14,695 nucleotides of DNA from Anaerolineaceae bacterium. Lineage in GTDB: Bacteria; Chloroflexota; Anaerolineae; Anaerolineales; Anaerolineaceae. The notes under the pieces are model-generated. The model had not been told where the DNA came from. It saw only the letters and a program-made list of their open reading frames with translations, and made no database searches. This document shows positions 1 through 6,436 of this stretch, piece after piece. The DNA lies in NCBI GenBank assembly GCA_003448875.1, contig DLXG01000286.1, positions 1 through 14,695 of the forward strand, in the 5' to 3' direction. Each line of letters starts with the position of its first letter. The stretch's first letter is position 1. Made by a program: the position numbers and the translations under genes.

Positions 1-459
1 TTCATGGACTTTACTCAGGACGGAAGCTGCGGTAAATGCACTCCCTGCCGGGTGGGCACCCGCCGCATTCTGGAAATCCTCACCCGCATTTGCGACGGCA
101 AAGGGCAGGATGGCGACATCGAACTACTCGAAAATCTTTGCCAGGAAATTCGCACCAACAGCCTGTGCGGCTTGGGGCAGGGTGCGCCAAACCCCGTTGT
201 CAGCACCTTACGGTATTTCCGCGATGAGTACGAAGCCCATATTTATGAAAAACGCTGCCCGGCAAAAGTCTGCCGTGCATTGATCCGCTACGAAATTCTA
301 GCGGATGCCTGTACCGGCTGTACGGTTTGCGCTCGAAACTGCCCGGTTAACGCCATTAGCGGTGAACGCCGCCAGACTCACGTCATTGACCCCGACACCT
401 GCATCCGCTGCGGAATTTGCATGCAGGTGTGTAATTTCAACGCAGTTGTCATTGAATAA
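1..459 (+). CDS. NuoF/HydB-like NADH-binding subunit with C-terminal 2x[4Fe-4S] domain (5' end outside window)
   Basis: This is the C-terminal 152 residues of a NuoF-family protein; the frame is open from base 1, so the ATG at position 4 is an internal Met. Visible first is the N3-type [4Fe-4S] motif SCGKCTPCRVGT (C10, C13, C16 of the fragment) with its fourth ligand in LCGLG (C56). After the usual helical end comes a bacterial ferredoxin domain with two clusters: C104-x2-C107-x2-C110-x3-C114P and C134-x2-C137-x2-C140-x3-C144. This tail is typical of HydB/HndC/HytB subunits of NAD(P)-linked and electron-bifurcating hydrogenases and is absent from complex I NuoF. Its likely role is electron transfer between an FMN/NAD(H) site and iron-sulfur clusters, possibly with ferredoxin as partner. 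The FMN and NAD regions lie upstream and cannot be checked. The second ferredoxin motif lacks the usual Pro after its last Cys. Family assignment is firm; the partner is inferred from context. Confidence 0.9.
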   Translation, partial: FMDFTQDGSCGKCTPCRVGTRRILEILTRICDGKGQDGDIELLENLCQEIRTNSLCGLGQGAPNPVVSTLRYFRDEYEAHIYEKRCPAKVCRALIRYEILADACTGCTVCARNCPVNAISGERRQTHVIDPDTCIRCGICMQVCNFNAVVIE

Positions 460-507
460 TTCAGACGGCACTGGCAACCGTCCGACTCAGACCAAAGGAG
501 GAAAAGC

Positions 508-987
508 ATGAGCGTTGAAACTAAAAGCAGCAATAAAGTACTCGAAGCAGTTACTGCTGCAATCGAAAAATACGGCGCAAAACAGGAGGAATTAATTCCT
601 ATCCTTAACGAGGTAAACCGGCAGTTGGGGTATATCCCCACAGAAGCCATGGAAGAGATCAGCCGCCGCTTGAAGGAACCCAAGAGCAGCTTGTTCGGGG
701 TGGCCAGTTTCTATCACATGCTTTCCACCAAACCCCGCGGACGCCATGTCATTCAATTTTGCGAAAGCGCACCCTGCCATGTAGTCGGAGGGAGAGAGGT
801 GTTTGAAGCCTTGAAGGAAGAACTGGGCCTCGAACCAAATGAGACTACGCCGGACGGCAAGTGGACACTGATCACGACCAGCTGTCTCGGGGTTTGCTCG
901 GTCGGGCCGGTCATCGTGATTGACGATGACATCTACGGGAATGTTGACGCCCGAAAGGTTCCTGAAATTTTAGCGCGGTATGAGTAA
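508..987 (+). CDS. nuoE: NuoE/FdsG-like [2Fe-2S] subunit
   Basis: A 159-residue NuoE-family protein, the usual length for a free-standing 24-kDa-type subunit. An N-terminal helical bundle (about residues 10-75) is followed by a thioredoxin-like [2Fe-2S] domain. Its four ligands are in the expected spacing: C85-x4-C90 (CESAPC) and C126-x3-C130 (CLGVC), followed by SVGPVIVIDDDIYG. A near-consensus ribosome binding site (AAAGGAGG, 494-501) fixes the ATG. The gene ends 12 bases before the next NuoF-like gene, and that spacer holds the next ribosome binding site, so the two are surely co-translated. The subunit should sit on the NuoF partner and carry the off-path N1a-type cluster next to FMN. Because the adjacent NuoF resembles FdsB, this is most simply the gamma (FdsG) subunit of the NAD-dependent formate dehydrogenase. 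It is the only NuoE in the window, so it could also serve the upstream NuoF. Confidence 0.95.
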   Translation: MSVETKSSNKVLEAVTAAIEKYGAKQEELIPILNEVNRQLGYIPTEAMEEISRRLKEPKSSLFGVASFYHMLSTKPRGRHVIQFCESAPCHVVGGREVFEALKEELGLEPNETTPDGKWTLITTSCLGVCSVGPVIVIDDDIYGNVDARKVPEILARYE

Positions 988-999
988 AGGAGGTGCCCG

Positions 1000-2640
1000 A
1001 TGAAAATGACTCGCTCAATGGTGCTGGTCTCCAGTGACCCAATCAGCATGCAACTCGGCGCGCAGGAAGTCTTTGAGGCTTTGCAGGAAAACATCAAAGC
1101 CTTCGGACTGGAGGATGAAATTTCTTTGACGATGATCGGTGATGTTGGCCGCCACGATGCCCTGCCACTGGTAATCGTCTACCCCGAAGCAGTCATCTAT
1201 GGACCGGTTACCCCAGAAAAAGTCCCATATCTGGTCGAAGAACATCTTTATAAAGGGCGCATTGCCGAAGATCTGGTCGCCTCCGTGCGCGAATTAAGTG
1301 GCCGAATCGCCTGGCTGCATGCCCGCAAAGGCACCCTTCCCGCCGAACAGAGAATTGTTCTGCGCCGGGCCGGCATCATTGACCCGACCAGCATTGAAGA
1401 TTACATTCTCAACGACGGCTACATGGCCCTTGGTAAAGTGCTGACCAGCATGACACCGGCTGAAGTCATTGAGGAAGTTAAAAAGTCCGGTTTGCGCGGG
1501 CGCGGCGGTGCTGGCTTTCCAACCGGTACCAAATGGGGCTTTGTTGCCCGCGAAAAATCGGAAAAGAAATACATCATTTGCAATGCAGATGAGTCCGAAC
1601 CCGGTACCTTCAAGGATCGCCTCATTCTCGAGGGTGATCCGCACAGTATGATCGAAGCCATGGCTATTGCGGGTTACGCCGTTGGCGCTGATGAAGGCTA
1701 CATTTACGTGCGCGGCGAATATCTGCTTGCTCAGGAACGCCTCAAAAAAGCCCTACAAGATGCTCACGAGATGGGCTTTTTAGGGAAAAACATATTTGGC
1801 ACTGATTTCAACTTCGAAATTCATATTCACGCCGGTGCAGGTGCTTACATCTGCGGTGAAGAGACCGCGCTCATCGAATCAATCGAGGGCAAGCGCGGAC
1901 AACCGCGGTCACGCCCGCCCTATCCAACCACTTTTGGTCTGTGGGGTAAGCCAACCGTCATCAATAACGTAGAAACTCTGGCAAATATCCCGCCCATCAT
2001 CAACAACGGCGCAGATTGGTATCGCAGTTTTGGCACTCCCAACAGCCCCGGTACCAAGGTTTATACCATCCTTGGTAATGTCAATGTCACGGGGCTGATT
2101 GAAGTACCAATGGGCATCACCTTAAGAGAAGTAATTGCCATCTATGCCAAAGGCATGAAGAATGGCACCAACTTTAAACTCGCTCAGACGGGTGGCTCAA
2201 GCGGCTCGATCATCCCGGCCTCGTTACAGGATACCCCCATGGACTTCGATTCCTACGCCAAAGCGGGTGTTTCGTTAGGCTCCGGTGCTTTACTGATCTG
2301 CAATGAGGATACCTGCGTCGTGGATCTTGCCAAAGTGCTGCTCAATTTCTTCCGGGTCGAATCGTGCGGTAAATGCAATCCCTGTCGGATTGGTACCCAG
2401 CGTGCCTGGGAAATGCTGGATAAAATCTCGAAAGGCCAGGCTTCGTTGAGCGATCTCGACAAACTGGCAGAACTTTCCGAAAACCTTTACATGTTGTCCA
2501 ACTGCGGTCTTGGGCAAACCGCGGGCACACCCCTGCGTGACATCTTGAATTACTTCCGTGCAGAGGTAGAAGCCCACATCCGCCTCAAAGTTTGCCCGGC
2601 TGGTGTTTGCAAAATGGAGGAGTTAATTCCCCATTCTTAG
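1000..2640 (+). CDS. nuoF: NuoF/FdsB-like FMN- and NAD(H)-binding subunit
   Basis: A 546-residue flavoprotein of the NuoF family. Residues about 7-95 are a thioredoxin-like domain whose four cluster positions are S11, S16, D48 and H52 instead of Cys, so it cannot hold the usual [2Fe-2S] cluster. The FMN/NADH domain has GLRGRGGAGFPTGTKWGF (about 164-181), NADESEPGTFKDR (from 195) and AGAGAYICGEETAL (from 278). The N3-type [4Fe-4S] ligands are C456, C459, C462 and C502. The protein stops shortly after this domain and has no ferredoxin tail, unlike the NuoF-like fragment at the window start. A cysteine-free N-terminal domain with this layout matches, from memory, the FdsB subunit of NAD-dependent formate dehydrogenase. 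The nearby NADESEPGTFKDR motif is closer to complex I than to the NGDEGDPG form of HydB. The likely role is electron transfer between NAD(H) and the formate dehydrogenase alpha subunit. The ATG at 1000 has a strong ribosome binding site (AAAGGAGGTG, 986-995). Confidence 0.95.
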   Translation: MKMTRSMVLVSSDPISMQLGAQEVFEALQENIKAFGLEDEISLTMIGDVGRHDALPLVIVYPEAVIYGPVTPEKVPYLVEEHLYKGRIAEDLVASVRELSGRIAWLHARKGTLPAEQRIVLRRAGIIDPTSIEDYILNDGYMALGKVLTSMTPAEVIEEVKKSGLRGRGGAGFPTGTKWGFVAREKSEKKYIICNADESEPGTFKDRLILEGDPHSMIEAMAIAGYAVGADEGYIYVRGEYLLAQERLKKALQDAHEMGFLGKNIFGTDFNFEIHIHAGAGAYICGEETALIESIEGKRGQPRSRPPYPTTFGLWGKPTVINNVETLANIPPIINNGADWYRSFGTPNSPGTKVYTILGNVNVTGLIEVPMGITLREVIAIYAKGMKNGTNFKLAQTGGSSGSIIPASLQDTPMDFDSYAKAGVSLGSGALLICNEDTCVVDLAKVLLNFFRVESCGKCNPCRIGTQRAWEMLDKISKGQASLSDLDKLAELSENLYMLSNCGLGQTAGTPLRDILNYFRAEVEAHIRLKVCPAGVCKMEELIPHS

Positions 2641-2678
2641 TAAACCTCTGTAACTAATTTATTGGAGATTTATTGATC

Positions 2679-3557
2679 ATGGCAGTCGAAAACAACGTAA
2701 TTTCCATCGATGCGCTAATGCCCGCCGAAATGGCACAAAAGGCAGAAACCATTGGCGTGAAAAAAGCCAATCTTGCCTTTTGGCCGCTTTTTGCCTTATC
2801 CATTTTAGCAGGCGCCTTTATCGCACTGGGAGCCATTTTCGCCACCACGGTTAGCGCCGGTTCTTCTGCACTCCCTTATGGGGTTGCCCGCCTGCTGACT
2901 GGCCTGGTCTTTACGGTTGGCCTCATTCTCGTCATCGTTGGCGGTGCCGAACTCTTCACCGGCAACAACCTGATCATTATGGCCTTCACAAACGGTAAAG
3001 TGACTTTACAGGCGCTTCTGCGTAACTGGATCATCGTTTATTTTGGCAACTTCGTGGGCTCAGTTGCCACTGCCGTGATTATGTTCTTGACCCGCCAATA
3101 TACATTCGGGAATGGTTCAATCGGTTTAGCTGCGTTAAACATCGCTAACAGCAAAGTCAACCTTGAATTTGTTCAGGCGATTGCGCTGGGCATTATGTGC
3201 AACGCGATGGTCTGTATGGCGGTCTGGTTGTGTTACTCGGCCCGTTCTACCACAGATAAAATCCTGGCCATCATACCGCCCATCAGCGGTTTTGTCGCCT
3301 GCGGCTTTGAACACTCAATTGCCAATATGTACTTTATCCCGTTGGGGTTGTTCATCAAACAGTTTGCCCCGGCTGCATTTTGGGAATCGAAAGCATTGCT
3401 GGATGCCGGTGTAACCATCGAAAAGTTTTCCAACCTGACCTGGCAGGGATTCCTTGTAAACAATTTACTGCCGGTTACCATTGGCAACATCATCGGCGGG
3501 GCCGTGCTGGTTGGGTTAGTCTACTGGTTCATTTTCCTTAAGAAGTGGAACAAGTAA
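2679..3557 (+). CDS. FNT-family formate/nitrite channel, probably a formate channel
   Basis: A 292-residue integral membrane protein of the formate-nitrite transporter family (FocA, FdhC, NirC). Hydrophobic stretches consistent with six transmembrane helices run from about residue 28 to the end. Both family signatures are present: GGAELFTGNN, with the pore Thr, and GFEHSIANMYFIPLG, with the conserved central His (H212, counterpart of FocA His209). Its place between formate dehydrogenase genes makes formate the probable substrate; nitrite or bicarbonate-like anions are less likely. It would let formate enter for oxidation or leave as a fermentation product. I chose the ATG at 2679; an in-frame TTG at 2673 would add two residues. 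The upstream GGAG (2664-2667) lies 11 bases before the ATG and 5 before the TTG, so both are possible. The gene is flanked by short spacers (38 and 30 bases) and appears to be part of the operon. Confidence 0.95.
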   Translation: MAVENNVISIDALMPAEMAQKAETIGVKKANLAFWPLFALSILAGAFIALGAIFATTVSAGSSALPYGVARLLTGLVFTVGLILVIVGGAELFTGNNLIIMAFTNGKVTLQALLRNWIIVYFGNFVGSVATAVIMFLTRQYTFGNGSIGLAALNIANSKVNLEFVQAIALGIMCNAMVCMAVWLCYSARSTTDKILAIIPPISGFVACGFEHSIANMYFIPLGLFIKQFAPAAFWESKALLDAGVTIEKFSNLTWQGFLVNNLLPVTIGNIIGGAVLVGLVYWFIFLKKWNK

Positions 3558-3587
3558 TGATTTATTGTTGAAAGGATGAGAGATATC

Positions 3588-6353
3588 ATGGTTCAGATCA
3601 AAATTAATGGCATCGAACTGGACGTACCCAAAGGCACGACGGTTTTAGAGGCTGCCGAAAAAGCCGGTATCACCATCCCTACCCTTTGCTACCATAAAGA
3701 TCTTTCCCCCTACGGTGGTTGTCGTCTTTGCATTGTCGAAGTCAAGGGCGGCCGCGTACCGATGACCTCTTGCACCCTGCCGGTAGAAAACGGCATGGAA
3801 GTACAAACCGAAACGGAAACCCTGCATAAATCCCGCCGGACAATATTAGAACTATTGCTTTCGACATATTACGATTCCGGATACGCCCAGAAAGACGAAC
3901 ACCCCAACGAGTTGGAACACTGGGCAAAGGCCTACGGGCTGGATATGAAAGCCTTTATGGCTGAAAAACCACGCTATGAAATCAACAGCGATCCCAATCC
4001 CTTCGTCTGGGTTGATTTGAACAAATGTATCCTATGCGGCCGTTGCGTCCGCGCCTGCGCTGAAGTCCAGGGACGCTTTGTTTGGGGACTCTCTGAACGC
4101 GGTTACGAGGCTCGTATTGTAGCCGGCCTGGATGAACCGATGCTGGAAGCCCGCTGCGAATCTTGCGGGGCATGTGTAGCCTACTGCCCTACCGGAGCGT
4201 TGGATAATAAAATGTCGGTGGGCTTAGGCGCGCCCGATAAGGTCGTGCGCACCACCTGCTCTTACTGTGGGGTTGGCTGTCAGTTCGATTTGAACGTCAA
4301 AGACGGCAAAATTATCCGTGTTACATCAACACCTGAGGGCCCTGTTAACGGGATGCGCCTGTGCGTCAAGGGACGGTACGGCTACGATTATGTCCATCAT
4401 CCAGACCGCCTGACCCAACCAATGGTGCGTGAATACCTGCTAAAAGGTGAAACGCGTAAGGACAAAAAGAACCGCGGTGAGTGGGTTGCTGTAGAATGGG
4501 AAACCGCCCTCAATATTGTAGCGAATAAACTCAATCAAATCCGCAGCGAGAGCGGGGCTGATAGCATTGGCGTACTCACTTCCGCCAAGTGTACCAATGA
4601 AGAAAATTACCTGATGAACAAGTTTGCGCGGCAGGTGCTTGGTACCAATAATATTGATCACTGCGCCCGCCTCTGCCACGCCAGCACTGTCGCCGGTCTG
4701 GCTATCGCCTATGGTTCAGGGGCAATGTCGAACACGATGCAGGACATTGTCGAAAATGCCAAGGCCATTTTCGTAACCGGTTCGAACACAACCGAACAGC
4801 ACCCCGTCTTTGGCACAATGATCCGCCAGGCGGTTTTGAAACGCGGTGTGAAACTGATCATTGCCGACCCGCGCCGCATTGATCTTGTGGACTTTGCTAC
4901 CCTGCACCTCCAGCAGAAACCCGGCACCGACATAGCCCTGCTGAATGGCATAATGAACATCATTTTAGAAAAAGGCTGGGCAGATGAGCAATTTATTGCC
5001 GAGCGCACCGAAGGCTTTGATGAATTCAAGGCCAACCTTCAAAATTATCCGCCGGAAAAAGTAGCCGAAATAACCGGAGTACCGATTGAAAAACTTTATC
5101 AGGCGGCTGAAATCATGGGGACCTGCAAGCCCATGGCAGCCTTCTGGGCGATGGGCATCACTCAGCACATCGTCGGCGTTCAGAACGTCTTGACACTGGC
5201 CAATTTGCAAATGTTGTTGGGCAATATGGGCGTGCCGGGCGGCGGTGTCAACCCTCTGCGGGGGCAGAACAACGTACAGGGTGCCTGCGACATGGGCGGT
5301 TTACCCAATGTTTATCCCGGTTATCAACCGGTTACTTCCGATGCGGCCCGCGAGAAGTTTGAAACCGCCTGGGGTGTGCCGCTTTCGCCTAAACCCGGCA
5401 TGACCGTGACCGAGATGATCCCCGCTGCGGCTGAAGGAAAAATCCGCGCGCTTTACATTCTTGGGGAAAATCCGGTCATGACCGACCCGGACGTCAATCA
5501 TGTCCGTCATTGTTTGGAAGAACTGGAGTTTCTTGTATTGCAGGAAATCTTCCCCTCTGAAACCTCAGTCTACGCCGATGTGTTATTGCCCGGTGTCAGC
5601 TTTGCCGAAAAAGAAGGGACTTTTACCAATACCGAACGACGCATCCAGCATGTTCGCAAGGCAGTCGAACCGGTCGGTCAGGCTCGCCCCGATTGGGAAA
5701 TCATCTCCGACCTGGCCCGGCGCGTGATTACTCTGGGCGGCCGAAAACCGTCCTCCGCACCGCAAGCCGGCTGGCAGTATGCTTCACCAGCTGAGATCAT
5801 GGACGAAGTAGCCAGTGTTACCCCATCCTACGCCGGCGTAAGTTTCGAAAGGCTGGATCGCGGCGAAAATCTCCACTGGCCGGTCAAAGGATACGATCAC
5901 CCCGGCACACCAATTCTTCATATTGGTCAATTCACACGGGGTAAAGGTCTCTTCTCACCCACTACTGACGTCCCACCCGCTGAAAAACCCGATACGGAAT
6001 TTCCAATGCTGATGAACACAGGCCGGGTAATCTATCACTGGCATGGCGGTGAGATGACCCGCCGCGCCAAAGGTTTGCTGGAAGTGTATCCAAAGCCCTT
6101 AATTGAATTAAACCCCGAAGATGCCCTGCGGATTGGTATCAACGGCAACCGTCGAGTGCGCGTTACCTCACGGCGGGGTAGCATTGTTTCTGAGGCATGG
6201 GTGACTGACCGGGTGCCAGAAGGAATGGTATACGCCAATTTCCATTTTCCAGAAGCGAACGCGAACGAGTTAACCATTGCAGCGTTAGATCCGATTGCAA
6301 AAATTCCGGAATTCAAAATAACTGCTGTAAAGGTCGAATTAGCGGACGAGTAA
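3588..6353 (+). CDS. fdhA: Formate dehydrogenase alpha subunit, Mo/W-bis-PGD, Cys type, with NuoG-like N-terminus
   Basis: A 921-residue cytoplasmic molybdopterin enzyme, with no twin-arginine signal, that interconverts formate and CO2. The N-terminal plant-type [2Fe-2S] domain has C34, C45, C48 and C62. A double [4Fe-4S] ferredoxin module follows (C147/150/153/157 and C190/193/196/200), then the proximal [4Fe-4S] cluster of the molybdopterin domain (C224, C227, C231, C259) and the conserved Lys of CVKGR (K261). The active site reads ARLCHASTVAGL, with C363 as the metal ligand where selenoenzymes have Sec, next to H364. The segment between residues 62 and 147 has no Cys, so the His-Cys3 [4Fe-4S] cluster of NuoG/FdsA is missing. 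The C-terminal molybdopterin-guanine-dinucleotide domain is complete (MNTGRVIYHWHGGEMTRR). I chose the ATG at 3588 because the purine-rich AAAGGATGAG lies just upstream and the Cys numbering then matches the next paralogue; an in-frame ATG at 3576 would add four residues. NAD(H) is the inferred partner, through the upstream NuoE and NuoF. Confidence 0.96.
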   Translation: MVQIKINGIELDVPKGTTVLEAAEKAGITIPTLCYHKDLSPYGGCRLCIVEVKGGRVPMTSCTLPVENGMEVQTETETLHKSRRTILELLLSTYYDSGYAQKDEHPNELEHWAKAYGLDMKAFMAEKPRYEINSDPNPFVWVDLNKCILCGRCVRACAEVQGRFVWGLSERGYEARIVAGLDEPMLEARCESCGACVAYCPTGALDNKMSVGLGAPDKVVRTTCSYCGVGCQFDLNVKDGKIIRVTSTPEGPVNGMRLCVKGRYGYDYVHHPDRLTQPMVREYLLKGETRKDKKNRGEWVAVEWETALNIVANKLNQIRSESGADSIGVLTSAKCTNEENYLMNKFARQVLGTNNIDHCARLCHASTVAGLAIAYGSGAMSNTMQDIVENAKAIFVTGSNTTEQHPVFGTMIRQAVLKRGVKLIIADPRRIDLVDFATLHLQQKPGTDIALLNGIMNIILEKGWADEQFIAERTEGFDEFKANLQNYPPEKVAEITGVPIEKLYQAAEIMGTCKPMAAFWAMGITQHIVGVQNVLTLANLQMLLGNMGVPGGGVNPLRGQNNVQGACDMGGLPNVYPGYQPVTSDAAREKFETAWGVPLSPKPGMTVTEMIPAAAEGKIRALYILGENPVMTDPDVNHVRHCLEELEFLVLQEIFPSETSVYADVLLPGVSFAEKEGTFTNTERRIQHVRKAVEPVGQARPDWEIISDLARRVITLGGRKPSSAPQAGWQYASPAEIMDEVASVTPSYAGVSFERLDRGENLHWPVKGYDHPGTPILHIGQFTRGKGLFSPTTDVPPAEKPDTEFPMLMNTGRVIYHWHGGEMTRRAKGLLEVYPKPLIELNPEDALRIGINGNRRVRVTSRRGSIVSEAWVTDRVPEGMVYANFHFPEANANELTIAALDPIAKIPEFKITAVKVELADE

Positions 6354-6420
6354 TTTTTGAGGTGATCTTTTTTACCAATAGGAGCAGGATTGACCAACCA
6401 ATCATTCACTAATCAACGAG

Positions 6421-6428
6421 AAGGAGAG
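6421..6428 (+). promoter_or_regulatory. Ribosome binding site deciding the start of the NuoG-like gene
   Basis: AAGGAGAG lies 8 bases before the ATG at 6437. An in-frame GTG at 6428 overlaps this site and so cannot be the start. The 83-base spacer before the ATG is the longest in the cluster, but I find no convincing promoter or terminator in it. Confidence 0.75.
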
Positions 6429-6436
6429 TGTCTGGA

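Noticed and set aside
4..459. A complete small iron-sulfur protein starting at the ATG at position 4
   Set aside because: The frame is open to base 1 and the sequence starts in the middle of the conserved NuoF N3-cluster region, so it is a truncated NuoF-like C-terminus.
460..507. A terminator formed by GACGG...CCGTC between the first NuoF and NuoE
   Set aside because: The stem is only 5 bp with no T-run, and the next gene follows with a strong ribosome binding site.
4662..4700. A selenocysteine codon in the formate dehydrogenase active site
   Set aside because: The codon is TGC (Cys) and no in-frame TGA occurs in the gene.
6354..6436. An internal promoter (TTGACC at 6390-6395) before the NuoG-like gene
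   Set aside because: No acceptable -10 box is found at 16-18 bases; the nearest TA-rich hexamer is at the wrong distance.
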